This document shows, piece after piece, positions 18,859 through 28,424 of a stretch of DNA of 64,000 nucleotides. The DNA is from Microglena sp. YARC (Eukaryota > Chlorophyta > Chlorophyceae > Chlamydomonadales > Chlamydomonadaceae). The notes beneath the pieces were generated by a model. The model saw only the letters and a list, made by a program, of their open reading frames with translations. It was not told the DNA's origin and searched no databases. A program made the position numbers and the translations under genes. Every line of letters begins with the position of its first letter. Positions within the stretch are counted from its first letter, which is position 1. The stretch spans positions 122,404,484 to 122,468,483 of the forward strand of contig CM039462.1 in the NCBI GenBank assembly GCA_022414725.1, read 5' to 3'.

Positions 18859-20448
18859 ATGCATTCGCACACGCGATCATCGTTAATCCTAACGCTTCCC
18901 CATGACATTCTTGATCGTATTGCCCTATTCTCTTCCAACCCAAAGATTGTATGAGTGTGTAAAACTCTGTGCAAAAGATTTTCTGGATGGCCCCTTACCG
19001 GACTGATCCAACCACCACAACGAGTTGGAGAGATGATGGCGAAAGGGGGGCGCACCGACCTTCTAGCAGTATGCTTGGTGTCCAATCCTCTTGTACAGGT
19101 TAAGGGCGTACAATTGAGGGCGAACCAAAATGAAAACAAGCTTCTCTATGTGGCTGCCAAGGCCGGTCACGCCGATGTCTGCAAGATGCTTATGGATCCA
19201 GAGGTTGCTGGACTTGAGTTCAGGGCCCTTGCGAACTATAGCTACAGCTTTGCCTTGTTGGAGGCTGCCAATGAAGGTCACGCAGATGTCTGCAAGCTTC
19301 TCATGGATCCAGCGGTGGCTGGACTTGAGTTCAGGGCCCGGGCGAACTCTAGCGACAGCAGTGCCTTGTGGGCGGCTGCCAAGGAAGGTCACACAGATGT
19401 CTGCAAGCTGATGATGGATCCAGAGGTGGCTGGAATTGAGTTCAGGGCCAGGGCGAACACCAGCGACAGCTTGGCATTGTGGGCCGCTGCTAGAGAAGGT
19501 CACGCAGATGTCTGCAAGCTGCTCATGGATCCAGCGGTGGCTGGACTTGAGTATAGGGCCCGGGCGAACTCTACCGACAGCAGTGCCTTGTGGGCGGCTG
19601 CCAAGGCAGGTCACACAGATGTCTGCAAGCTGCTGATGGATCCAGAGGTGGCTGGACTTGAGTTCAGGGCCAGGGCGAACTCTAGCGACAGCTGGGCCTT
19701 GTGTGCGGCTGCGAAGGAAGGTCACGCAGATGTCTGCAAGCTGCTGATGGATCCAGCGGTGTCTGGAATTGAGTTCAGGGCCCTGGCGAACACAAGCGAC
19801 AGCTGGGCATTGTGGGCCGCTGCTAAGGACGGTCACGCAGATGTCTGCAAGCTGCTGATGGATCCAGTGGTGGCTGGACTTGAGTTCAGGGCCCAGGCGA
19901 ACTCTAGCGACAGCAGGGCCTTGCGTGAGGCTGCCAAGGCAGGTCACGCAGATGTCTGCAAGCTGCTGATGGATCCAGAGGTTGCTGGAATTGAGTTCAC
20001 GGCTAGGGCGAACTCTAGCGACAGCAGGGCCTTGCGTGAGGCTGCCAAGGCAGGTCACGCAGATGTCTGCAAGCTGCTGATGGATCCAGAGGTGGCTGGA
20101 ATTGAGTTCAGGGCCCGGGCGAACTCTATCAACAGCTGGGCCTTGCGGCTGGCTGCGAAGGTAGGTCACGCAGATCTCTGCAAGCTGCTAATGGATCCAG
20201 CGGTGGCTGGACTTGAGTTCAGGGCCAGGGCGAACACTTTCGACAGCAGGGCATTGTGGGCGGCTGCCAAGGCAGGTCACGCAGATGTCTGCAAGCTGCT
20301 CATGGATCCAGAGGTTGCTGGAATTGAGTTCAGGGCCCGGGCGAACTCTGTCAACAGCTGGGTCTTGCGGCTGGCTGCGAAGGAAGGTCACGCAGATGTC
20401 TGCAAGCTGCTGATGGATTCAGATGCGGCTGGCACCGAGTACAGCTGA
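18859..20448 (+). CDS. F-box / ankyrin-repeat protein with an internal stop
   Basis: ATG 18859 (MHSHTRSSLILTLPHDILDR) begins an F-box-like segment. A TGA at 18952-18954 interrupts it just before VCKTLCKRF; the paralogue at 7981 has a sense codon there (IVLVCKTL, against IV-stop-VCKTL here). After the stop the frame is open for 497 residues with 12 ankyrin-like units of 37 residues (GHADVCKLLMDPEVAGLEFRA) and ends naturally at 20448 (GTEYS). This is the best preserved ankyrin gene of the window. The stop may be real, a read error, or bypassed by a downstream start such as GTG 18955; an ankyrin-only product lacking the F-box is then possible. A transposon relic follows 70 bp downstream. Confidence 0.8.
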
Positions 20449-20518
20449 GTTGAATCAACCAACGTCTGTGTCTTTTTGATCAGACTTCTAATGGCCTAAA
20501 AAACCCGGATTCGGTACA

Positions 20519-20890
20519 TACAGCTAGGGGCATTTGATTGTGGGACACCTTTTATTTGGGGGATTTGACCAATTCAAGTTTTGTAACCGATCTTGTCAAT
20601 ACAGATACTGTCTTCACAGGAGATTGACACAAAACATTCAAGGCCTGTAAAGACACAGAAGTTACATGATCAAAGTAGCCTGACAAGTCAACGTGTTGGC
20701 TTACATCGTGCGCATCAATAATCATTTTCAAAGCGTTCCTGTAATCAAATAATTATGCTACATCTGGAATTATTGGGCACGCGCAGCGATATTTTCTCTT
20801 GAGCAAACTGAACACATTCTCAATAGCGTTGAACTCTGGACTGTAAGGAGGTACAAAGAGCAGCCGTACACACACGTGGTGGTGGTGCAA
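20519..20890 (-). mobile_element. Transposon end with transposase C-terminal relic
   Basis: Starts TACAGCTAGGGGCATTTGAT then GTGGGACACC, the same end as 17010 (right end of the Fanzor element). The minus strand encodes a diverged Tc1/mariner/IS630 C-terminus: LLFVPPYSPEFNAIENVFSL then LKRKYR, the region of the third catalytic residue. One stop codon follows, then a helical tail that stops near the end. It shows that the Fanzor element's ends belonged to a DDE transposase family distinct from the 42832 transposase. Confidence 0.75.
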
Positions 20891-20986
20891 TGCATTTGTT
20901 CAGGCCAAAAGAATGGGGAGACGTTGATTCATTTTGCTCGTCCACCGAGTGTAGATACATATCGACCAAACGGAAGAAAAAGTCCA

Positions 20987-21541
20987 ATGATCGACACTTT
21001 GCAATATAGTGTGTTGCACGGAGTATTATGTGCACTGGGTCCTGCAGACAGTGTCCGGTTGGCATCATGCTCGAAATCTCTTAACCATTCAATTATGAGT
21101 TTGGCAAGTCTTGAGACTTTGATACCAATACTACGGGAGCGATTGAAGGAGGCTTGTTGGTCACTATTACAAGCTGGGTATTGTGTTGGAGTCAGAAATA
21201 CACTTGCCAGTTCCATATCGAGCGCGAATTCGATGATAACATTCACCTACACAGATAAGATGTTACACGAATGTGATTATTTCGTCATGGGTGCACCTGA
21301 AACGACGATGTATCGCTTTCAAGCTTTGATTAGGGAAACTGTGGTCAACAACATGAAGATGTTTGGAGAAGTCTTCGACAGGTACATCATCCATACAAAT
21401 GCACGGCTGCAGCGAAAGGGCAATCGCCCAACAATCCGTGCGAAGAAGATTGAAAAACATTTCGCTAGATGTGCCGAACAATTATCACGAGTCGCCCAAA
21501 CCATGAGTTCAGATACTACAGTCGACGGAATACTAAAATGA
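20987..21541 (+). CDS. Hypothetical protein with F-box-like start
   Basis: 184 residues from ATG 20987. LHGVLCALGPADSVRLASCS followed by KSLNHSI is reminiscent of an F-box (leucine pair, then xxLxxCSKxL). The remainder is helical with no recognised domain. The last residues (TTVDGILK) are translated from a transposon terminal repeat beginning at 21517, so the original C-terminus has been replaced. An earlier ATG at 20876 lies in the preceding transposon relic and is not preferred. Confidence 0.5.
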   Translation: MIDTLQYSVLHGVLCALGPADSVRLASCSKSLNHSIMSLASLETLIPILRERLKEACWSLLQAGYCVGVRNTLASSISSANSMITFTYTDKMLHECDYFVMGAPETTMYRFQALIRETVVNNMKMFGEVFDRYIIHTNARLQRKGNRPTIRAKKIEKHFARCAEQLSRVAQTMSSDTTVDGILK

Positions 21542-21642
21542 AACCGCTTTCTGGAGTGTACGGCACACCTTACGGTGTAGCAACCCACGGGGTTGGGTGG
21601 GTGGTGAACGTTTTGGTCACGCGAAATCGAAAACGATGCTAA
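21517..21642 (+). mobile_element. B-end terminal repeat plus Fanzor fragment
   Basis: TACAGTCGACGGAATACTAA, then the CGCTT...GTACGGCACACC block typical of the B end. It is followed by GGTGGTGAACGTTTTGGTCA and CGAAATCGAAAAC, which match 45843-45880 in the Fanzor of the 42785-46306 element. Confidence 0.65.
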
Positions 21643-21975
21643 ATGAAGCAGAAAACGCAGGCTATCCAAAGGACGTACCAGCAGACGTACGTGTACGGAC
21701 GGGACTGTCGCTGGGCTAAGGCGGACCTGCAAGACTCGATGCTGCCGGTGCTCAGGAGCATCGTGCAGCGAATGAGCAGGGTGAACCCGGCAGAAGCAAG
21801 CAAGTACGAGGACGACGACGCCTTCCTCCAGGGAGGCGCCGGCTCCGTCACCTTCAGAGCCATGCAGGGCATGGCCCTGCACAGCCGGACCTGCGTCAGG
21901 GTCCTCTCGGAGAGGGGCGTGCCTCTGCCAGAGGAACTACGGACGCACTTGCACTTGAGAGAACACAATAGCTAA
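21643..21975 (+). CDS. Hypothetical protein, GC-rich
   Basis: 110 residues, clearly richer in G+C than the surroundings (CCGG, GGCG and similar in third positions). Basic start (MKQKTQAIQRTYQQTY), then a helical middle (LQDSMLPVLRSIVQRMSRVN). No family is recognised. It directly follows a Fanzor fragment without a stop in between on the DNA level, so it may be a Fanzor C-terminal piece or an unrelated short gene of foreign composition. Confidence 0.4.
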   Translation: MKQKTQAIQRTYQQTYVYGRDCRWAKADLQDSMLPVLRSIVQRMSRVNPAEASKYEDDDAFLQGGAGSVTFRAMQGMALHSRTCVRVLSERGVPLPEELRTHLHLREHNS

Positions 21976-21989
21976 AAAACTGTGCGGGC

Positions 21990-22146
21990 CCCCCGTTCGT
22001 CCATTAATTATCACACGGGCCAAGGCGGCTTTCGAAGAGTAGATGCGAATCTGCGCAGCATCTCTCCCGTCCATCCACGTTGTCAGAAGCAGAAGAAGGT
22101 TCTTGGCAGCGTTCACGTCTCGGTTCCAGGTTGCACCACAGCGCAC
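21990..22146 (-). pseudogene. Fanzor C-terminal fragment
   Basis: The minus strand 22146-22065 encodes RCGATWNRDVNAAKNLLLLL then TTWMDG, identical to the RuvC-III region of the Fanzor at 14759. Beyond it the sequence changes to unrelated DNA (about 22060 down). An isolated fragment with no terminal repeat. Confidence 0.75.
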
Positions 22147-22226
22147 ATTTTAGTCCGTTTATCAACCGAGGCATAAGAAACAATGCGTCAAACAATGTAT
22201 TATTGTTTGCTAATGCATATATTAAA

Positions 22227-22508
22227 ATGGATATAACTCAAGTTTTGCAACACCCTCCATCAATCGACAAAAATCTTGCCACACAACTTGTATGCATTGT
22301 CATGCAATGGATACACTCAACATGCAAGTATCCGCCAAATATTGAAATCAATTGCGAACGGCTCATCAAATGGTATCAAAACAACGAAAACAAACCTGAA
22401 CTCCGCGATCAAATCATTTCAGACTACAACGTTTTGTACGGAACCATGGCCTTTCAGAATTTTTCAATCAAATCATGCAATGTAGCACCCAAAACTTCTC
22501 AACCATGA
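22227..22508 (+). CDS. Hypothetical small protein
   Basis: 93 residues from ATG 22227 (MDITQVLQHPPSIDKNLATQ). Plausible globular helical composition, Asn/Ile-rich, no domain recognised. Starts 80 bp after a Fanzor fragment and ends 22 bp before a MITE. Confidence 0.45.
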   Translation: MDITQVLQHPPSIDKNLATQLVCIVMQWIHSTCKYPPNIEINCERLIKWYQNNENKPELRDQIISDYNVLYGTMAFQNFSIKSCNVAPKTSQP

Positions 22509-22529
22509 CAATGTCCGAAGATGCCGATT

Positions 22530-22697
22530 TAATGGGCGTTCCTGCCTCCCGGCCGATTTTTTTAAATTTCTAATCAGGATTTAGAGCCTCCTGAACGACT
22601 CGCTAGCTTGAGACATGAGCACCAAGGAATCACAAATCCGCTCCATACCATGTTTCGCAACCAGTCAAAATCGGCCGGGAGGCAGGAACGCCCATTA
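22530..22697. mobile_element. Palindromic MITE (TAATGGGCGTTCC ends), full copy
   Basis: 168 bp with TA at both ends. Left arm TAATGGGCGTTCCTGCCTCC then CGGCCGATTTT; right arm the reverse complement. The centre contains GATTTAGAGCCTCCTGAACG. This is the reference copy of the family. Confidence 0.9.
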
Positions 22698-23063
22698 TTT
22701 GTCTATTTGCTGGAATGTGACATTTTAATACAAATCGTTTTCTCCCGCCACATGTCAAATAAGATGCATGCCTCCTCCGCGAAAACGGCGGGACACTGTC
22801 GACACCTACGTCGCACTCCACAGGGTTCGAAAACGTTATGATATCTTATGAAGAGTTTGAGCATCCCGGCAAGCTTACGGTGTCAAGGAGCCCGCACCAA
22901 GCTGCCATGGATGATGTCATGTGTAGCGTTTTTTCACGGACCCAACGTCGTGCGCATCGTGGCAGACAACATGGGTTTCGAATACCGAAATAAATAGCTT
23001 GGTTTTACATAACCGCAAACCCCAACATCACGTGGGATATTATACGAGATAATCCATTAAACT
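22698..23063. other. No gene; fragment of a tryptophan-repeat gene near 23005
   Basis: 22998-23060 encodes, on the plus strand, a piece of the repeat unit (TANPNITWDIIRDNP) upstream of the start of the next gene. It is probably left by tandem duplication. Nothing else is recognised. Confidence 0.4.
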
Positions 23064-24248
23064 ATGATTACAGCGGAAATAAATAGCCACATCTCGAGAC
23101 GGGTCAAATGTATGGAACACAAGTGGGATTGGTGTTTATTGAGTTATAATCCATGTTTGACTCGGGGAAGTTATCGAATGCTATCCAGACAAACCATGGA
23201 ATTGGTACTGGGTCAGCAGAAACCCCTGCATAACATGGGATATTATACAAGCCAACCCAGATAAACCATGGGACTGGCGTGGATTGAGCGCAAACCCAAA
23301 TTTCATATGGGATATTATTAAAGCCAACCCTGATAAACAATGGGACTGGCGTGAATTGAGCGCAAACCCACATATCACATGGGATATGATACAAACCAAC
23401 CCAGATAAACCATGGGATTGGTATAATATCAGCAAAAACCCTTGCGTCAAATGGTTTATTGTCAAAGCCAACCCCGACAAACCATGGAACTGGTGTGGAT
23501 TGAGCGCAAACCCCAGCATCACATGGGATATTATACAAGACAACCCTGATAAACCATGGGATTGGTTTTTATTAGCAAAAACCCCAATATCACATGGAAT
23601 ATTATACAATCCAACCCAGATAAACAATGGAATTGGAACTGGATCAGCGCAAACCCCAACATATCTTGGGATGTTGTACAAGCCAACCCTGATAAACCAT
23701 GGGATTGGTACTGGATCAGCGAAAACCCCAATATCACATGGGATATTGTGCAATCCAACCCCGACAAACCATGGAATTGGACCTGGATCAGCGCAAACCC
23801 CAATATCACTTGGGATATTATACAAGCCAACCCCAACAAATCATGGATTTGGTACTGGGTCAGCAGAAAACCCAACATCACATGGGATATTATCAAAGCC
23901 TACCCCGACAAACCATGGAATTGGTACTGGATCAGCAAAACCCTACATATCCCATGTGATATTATCAAAGCCAACCCCGACAAACCATGGGATTGGCGGG
24001 GATTGAGCGCAAACCCCAATATCACGTGGGATGTTATCGTAGCAAACCTCGATAACCCATGGAATTGGTATGAGTTGAGCTCAAACCCCAATATGTTGTT
24101 ATCTACCCAAGACATTTGCGATATCATACGTAGATGTAGAGCAGCAAGAACCATTCAGAAAATATGGCGATACGTCAATACAAACCCGAGTTATAATGTA
24201 TGTCAACACAGGCTCTTTAGGGAATATAATGAAATGGTTTATTATTAA
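23064..24248 (+). pseudogene. Tryptophan-repeat protein, two frameshifts
   Basis: Same family as 13314-14535. N-terminal cap EINSHISRRVKCMEHKWDW, then about 14 units of 24 residues (WDWRGLSANPNITWDIIQAN, PDKP), then the C-terminal cap MLLSTQDICDIIRRCRAARTI with QKIWRYVNTNPSYNV. Indels near 23170 and 23570 shift the frame; each side keeps perfect repeat phase. The unit consensus here (NITWDIIxANPDKPW) differs from that of the 13.3-kb gene, so each copy has amplified on its own. Confidence 0.75.
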
Positions 24249-24284
24249 ATTATTATTATCTTTTCAAATCGGGCCACTCAATCG

Positions 24285-24475
24285 TACATCACAGAGCGAC
24301 CACTCGCATCAGGCGGCGGCACCTGTGTTGAGTCACATCACAGAGCGACCTCTCGCATCACGGCGGAACCTGTGTCGAGTCACGTCACAGAGCTACCTCT
24401 CGCATCACGGCGGAACCTGTGTCGAGTCACATCACAGAGCGACCTCTCGCATCACGGCGGAACTTGAGCTTATCA
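24285..24475. repeat. Minisatellite with CTCGCATCACGGCGG core
   Basis: Four imperfect units of about 52 bp (GAGCGACCTCTCGCATCACG, GCGGAACCTGTGTCGAGTCA). This is the most regular of the three arrays of this family. Confidence 0.8.
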
Positions 24476-24649
24476 CTGGAACACTTGGGCGTTCCGAGGT
24501 GTCGTCTCAAGCAGAGTATGAAAGAGGAATCTAGGGACACACGGAGGGGGCAGGGGAATTGAGTTGCGGACTCATTCGCACCGAAAATAAACTTGTACGG
24601 ATCCCGGTGTCTCACATGCAGAAGCAGGGGGCACACAAGCCAAGCTCAC

Positions 24650-25561
24650 CTATTCTCTATGCATGACGAATGCAGGTTGAAACAAATAACCTCGCATCTC
24701 GTTGTTTGCCCCCACAAGATGCAAGGAGGATCCGTTGAACACACGCATGTGGACGCGAATGGCGTCATCAATCCCAGAGTAACAACATTGAATGTACCTG
24801 GTATCCATGATGCTGCCGATCGCTTTCACAAATGAATTCAGTGTTCGCAAGTCCAAGACAGCGTCATCGGTTGCAAAGATGAACATGCACCGTCGAAGTT
24901 GGTTGTTGTTATTGATCCCTCTCAGTGGGTTGAGGCCATCGGAAGGCCTCGCACCGCCAAATAACATGAAAGGCAAAACTGTTCCTCTGTGATGCATTGT
25001 CGCATGTGACACATCCTCCAGTGACACCTTCGCACCGTTGGTCAGAACGAGCTGACCGGAGGATCCATGACCACACAAGACGATCACGAGCACCGAGTCA
25101 TCATGTGAGTTTGCCACGTGATCATCCAACAGATCCATCAGCTCCACCTTCTTCAAGTGCCCCGGAAGCACAACGACATGAAAGTCGAGTGGGTGCAAAA
25201 AGCGAACCCACGTGCTGTGGTGACCTGGTATATCCAAACCATCCACATTCTTGCCCAACATGGTTCCTGCTTCACGCATGTGCACCCACAAAGTCCTCTG
25301 AATGTGATCCCTAGGAACATAATTGTAATCCACATACAACAGAAGTGCCTTGTTTCTGGATGATGAAGAGGGAGAGTCGGTTGCTGCTGGATGGTGAAGA
25401 GGGAGAGTCGGTTTCTCATGTTCATGGCGGCAAAATTGATGATGATCTGACTCTTCTTCATCATCATCATCAAACTTCGGGAGACGCCAACGCATTCCGT
25501 CTAATATTTTGTCCCTGAGTACTGTAAACACACGATTCCCCCTTACACTGTATGTATACAA
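24650..25561 (-). CDS. Caspase-like (C14 clan) protein
   Basis: 303 residues. A strongly acidic, His-rich segment (about 30-50) precedes a domain with NYVPRD and a hydrophobic strand VLVIVLCGHGSSGQLVL. The CGHGSSG motif (His at about 165) is the usual catalytic-histidine loop of caspases and metacaspases. The catalytic cysteine is uncertain. CCYSG near residue 260 resembles the CCHSG of metacaspases but lies about 95 residues after the histidine, farther than usual. At the usual distance the sequence is FATDDA, with no cysteine. It may be an active, divergent protease or a pseudoenzyme. Metacaspase-like genes occur in algae and in some of their viruses. The frame is intact, and the ATG at 25561 is the first in frame. 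Confidence 0.6.
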   Translation of the reverse strand: MYTYSVRGNRVFTVLRDKILDGMRWRLPKFDDDDEEESDHHQFCRHEHEKPTLPLHHPAATDSPSSSSRNKALLLYVDYNYVPRDHIQRTLWVHMREAGTMLGKNVDGLDIPGHHSTWVRFLHPLDFHVVVLPGHLKKVELMDLLDDHVANSHDDSVLVIVLCGHGSSGQLVLTNGAKVSLEDVSHATMHHRGTVLPFMLFGGARPSDGLNPLRGINNNNQLRRCMFIFATDDAVLDLRTLNSFVKAIGSIMDTRYIQCCYSGIDDAIRVHMRVFNGSSLHLVGANNEMRGYLFQPAFVMHRE

Positions 25562-25806
25562 GAAACTCCTGATTTTGGGGGACTCGGCATATTATGTAAC
25601 ATAATTCCCTTGTCCGAGTGTACACGTGCCAACAGGTTTTGCATATTTGCCAGGAGCCGAGCATTATTACAAGGTGGAACTGGATCCTTCAGCATTGACA
25701 AAATAGACATCCATTTGGAGAATTCAATTCGATACAGGGATATTCCGGATGTCCATGTTGGAGCTCGCCGGTTGAAGATCGAATGCCACGGTGTACATGA
25801 TCTCGA

Positions 25807-25965
25807 TACAGTCAACGGAATACTAAAATGAATCCGCTTCGTGTACGGAACACCTTACTACTACAGTCGGCGGAACAGTAAAATGAAACATATATCAGAT
25901 ATATCAAATGTACGACATCGCCGTTAGAAAATTGGCGTTAAGAATGGTCGCTGACTTGACCGTGA
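25807..25965. mobile_element. Two transposon ends side by side (B end, then A end)
   Basis: 25807 onward: TACAGTCAACGGAATACTAA with the GTACGGAACACC block (B end). From 25863: TACAGTCGGCGGAACAGTAA (A end) followed by the transposase start (TACGACATCGCCGTTAG) to about 25958. Either two nested insertions or an extreme internal deletion of inverted copies. Confidence 0.75.
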
Positions 25966-25982
25966 ATGAATAATAAATAATA

Positions 25983-27110
25983 CTACGAACGCATTTTCTG
26001 CTTCTGCTTTTTGTTGCTGGTGCGAGGACCAACAGAAGAAACTCTCTTATGGCCTGCGACACCACTGGACTTCACTTTTGGATACTGATGTGGATGAAGA
26101 ATCCTGTCATGCAGATTGGCCATGGAGCAGCACCGTGACACCAAATTCTGGTACATGGAATGGGGGTCGCATACGTTGCCATGAAGGATAGTTTTTGCCA
26201 TATTGACAACATCAGATGCACAGATCACAAGCTCAGGCCTGAGAGAGTCTACTAGCTCATTACGACAGTCCTGGAGGAGAATGTTCGCCCTAGATACCAA
26301 AATATTCAGGATAGCTTTTATCTCGTCTGATAGCTGCACATCAGTCTGTGTCAACTGCCAGAGCTCTCTGATATCCGCAATGATGATGTCTTTCTTCAGT
26401 AACTTGAATTCAGTCAGCAGCTTGCACACCTCAGGGACCAACAGCCAGAACTCACGCTTACCACTGGCCCCAGTACGATTTCCGGTATATTTGATATCAT
26501 CCTTGCCACTGGTACCGTTTCCACATAAGTCAGAGAATGGGTGATCGCAAACTCCTGAGGTAGCTAGGCCACCCATTTCTGAGAAGTGCTTGCGGTTGTA
26601 TGTGCTGGTAGGACTATTGTCGATCAAGAAAGTCATAATGACAGCTTTTTTGACCGCGTACACAGTAGCAGTCGTTACAGTCGTATGCACGGGCTCCAAA
26701 TGCTCCATGGGCTCCACAGGCTCCACGGGCGCCATGGGCTCCACAGACTCCGCAGCAGCAGTCATGGCAGCCTTAGCAGCTTCAGATACAGCAGTCACAG
26801 ATGCCACTGCAGACTCCGCAGCAGCAGCCATGGCAGCCTTAGCAGCTTCAGCTACAGCTGCAGTCACAGATGCCACTGCAGACTCCGCAGCAGCAGCCAC
26901 GGCAGCCACGGCAGCCTTAGCAGCTTCAGCTACAGCAGCAGTCACAGATGCCAATGCAGACTCCACAGCCGTGTTCACAGCAACCTCAGCCATAGAAGCA
27001 ACAGCAGCCACAAAAGCTATTTTTATTGCAGCGGCATTGGCAGCTTTACCAGTCGTAGTTGAATCCTCCTCATTGTTTGCTTGAGATGGAGGGGCGCAAG
27101 GGGGCAGCAT
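25983..27110 (-). CDS. Alanine-rich repeat protein with basic tail
   Basis: 375 residues. The N-terminal 130 are Ala-rich helical repeats (AAESAVASVTAAVAEAAKAA), then a Pro/Val/Glu/Met stretch (EPMAPVEPVEPM). The C-terminal 220 residues look globular (WLLVPEVCKLLTEFKLLKKD, then LQDCRNELVDSLRPELVICA) and end in a Lys/Arg-rich stretch (SNKKQKQKMRS) that could be a nuclear localisation signal. The family is not recognised. The alanine repeats suggest DNA binding or a rod-like spacer, as in histone-H1-like proteins, but that is a guess. The frame is intact over its whole length. Confidence 0.6.
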   Translation of the reverse strand: MLPPCAPPSQANNEEDSTTTGKAANAAAIKIAFVAAVASMAEVAVNTAVESALASVTAAVAEAAKAAVAAVAAAAESAVASVTAAVAEAAKAAMAAAAESAVASVTAVSEAAKAAMTAAAESVEPMAPVEPVEPMEHLEPVHTTVTTATVYAVKKAVIMTFLIDNSPTSTYNRKHFSEMGGLATSGVCDHPFSDLCGNGTSGKDDIKYTGNRTGASGKREFWLLVPEVCKLLTEFKLLKKDIIIADIRELWQLTQTDVQLSDEIKAILNILVSRANILLQDCRNELVDSLRPELVICASDVVNMAKTILHGNVCDPHSMYQNLVSRCCSMANLHDRILHPHQYPKVKSSGVAGHKRVSSVGPRTSNKKQKQKMRS

Positions 27111-27527
27111 GATATGGTCAGGATGCGTTTAATCACAGGATTGGATAGATACGATACGATACGATATGATGCGATGGATTATATGAGCAGGCGTGCGGGA
27201 GGGTTGATGGTGTGATGGTCAGTGAATCTCAATGTGTTTGATCGTATGTGGGAAGCGACTCTTATACTATGGTGGCGACAGGGTTTCAGGGTTTCTGGGA
27301 CCTGCAAGACGTTGCATTTTCCCCGAAGTGCGGACACATCTTTGACAGATCTGCAGGTCGATGTGTTGAAGGGACACCAGGGCCGCAATCTCGGACAAAG
27401 ATGTGTCCGCTCCATGCGTGGACACAATCCCGCTTCTGTCGAGGATATATCCCATCTATCCTTGGCGGGCGTTTTTTTTTCCGTCTGGACGTCGGGATCC
27501 CGGCGTGATACAAAGGCGGTGTGACAT
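27111..27527. other. Intergenic with an inverted GGACACATCTTTG / CAAAGATGTGTCC motif
   Basis: 27333-27345 and 27398-27410 are inverted copies (GGACACATCTTTG and CAAAGATGTGTCC) around CGATGTGTTGAAGGGACACC. The short palindromic structure causes mirror-like open frames on both strands. GATACGATACGATATGATGC microsatellite at about 27150. Confidence 0.4.
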
Positions 27528-27800
27528 GTGCGACGGTTGAGCTACACTCGAGATTTCAAACATTATGTGTGCACTTGCTCATGTTGCCAATGTTTCCGCC
27601 CATGTTGCCCATGTTGCCCATGTTGTCCATGTTGTCCATGTTGTCCATGTTGCCCAGGAGAAAAACCATTTACATGCGATTTTGATGGATGCAACGCTGC
27701 ATTTGCTGCTGCTGGTAATTTGACCAAACACAAAAGGATACATACAAGACAGAATGTTGATTCAAGCAGACATCAGCTTGGCACCACTATGGGATTCTGA
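27528..27800 (+). CDS. C2H2 zinc-finger protein with CCP repeats
   Basis: 90 residues. A run of CCPCCPCCP (from a repeated catgttgcc-type DNA motif at 27598-27655) leads into a standard C2H2 finger: EKPFTCDFDGCNAAFAAAGN then LTKHKRIH. All zinc ligands (C-x4-C-x12-H-x3-H) and the GEKPF linker are in place. The finger is typical of eukaryotic transcription factors. The cysteine-proline array is likely slippage of a simple repeat. One finger alone is short for a DNA-binding protein, so this may be a fragment. Confidence 0.6.
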   Translation: MRRLSYTRDFKHYVCTCSCCQCFRPCCPCCPCCPCCPCCPCCPGEKPFTCDFDGCNAAFAAAGNLTKHKRIHTRQNVDSSRHQLGTTMGF

Positions 27801-27828
27801 AGTCTGAATTTAAACTATATGGTGGGAG

Positions 27829-27975
27829 TACAGTCAGAGACAGAATTTGTGGGACACCCTTACCGGTGACCCTTGGACCCAATTGATTGGGTAGGTCAGC
27901 TAAAGGTTTTGTATCGAAGTCCCAATCCTTTGTGTCCTTCATCCCGTATTTTAGCATTTAAGCTGGCCCAGAGGA
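27829..27975 (-). mobile_element. Isolated 3' end of the Fanzor transposon (14630 family)
   Basis: Starts TACAGTCAGAGACAGAATTT and is about 96 percent like 14630-14776, including the hairpin ACCCAATTGATTGGGT and the Fanzor stop region (AAGCTGGCCCAGAGGA). The protein-coding part is absent. Together with 9592 and 14630 it shows that this segment is kept on its own. Confidence 0.8.
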
Positions 27976-28117
27976 TTTATTCATCTTGTTGATGAATAAA
28001 AACTCGTATTGTTGTAGAAACCACTCGGCCCCCCTCCGGTGGTCGCGACAACATTAGGTTACACCGCAAGGTGTGCCGTACACGAAGCGGTTTCATTTAA
28101 GTATTCCGTTGACTGTA
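27976..28117 (+). mobile_element. B end of the transposase-Fanzor transposon
   Basis: TGATGAATAAAAACTCGTAT, the CCCCTCCGGTGGTCGCGACA block, CACCGCAAGGTGTGCCGTAC (with a small palindrome) and the end ATTCCGTTGACTGTA. Matches 46170-46306. Directly abuts the preceding element end. Confidence 0.8.
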
Positions 28118-28424
28118 GATCACGGCTCTCCATCCTGCAGACTCCGTATCGTTCTTTTGTCGGTACTTTCGAGAGTGTCCATTGAAGGACCAGCCGCACT
28201 TAAGCGATCGACTCTTCCCCGGTACCGTGGCCCAAAAGAACACTTATACCGTTTATTGGGATGTTTCATTTTACTGTTCCGCCGACTGTAGGAGACACAG
28301 CAGCAGCTGCCTCGGTGACCTCAGCCCGGTGGCAGAGTTCTTCGATCGCATCATCAGCAACGAACGATCTGCAGTCTGGATGATTATAAGGGGTGTCCCA
28401 CTTTATTTGAGAACTACTGTAAGA
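28118..28424. mobile_element. Mixed transposon debris
   Basis: 28160-28245 is a reverse copy of a segment at about 12990-13075. 28264-28292 is an isolated A end (TTTTACTGTTCCGCCGACTG). 28366-28424 is a family C end in reverse (CTTTATTTGAGAACTACTG). No gene. Confidence 0.6.

Noticed and set aside
19063..20169. 368-codon minus-strand frame
   Set aside because: Same artefact opposite the ankyrin array at 18859-20448.
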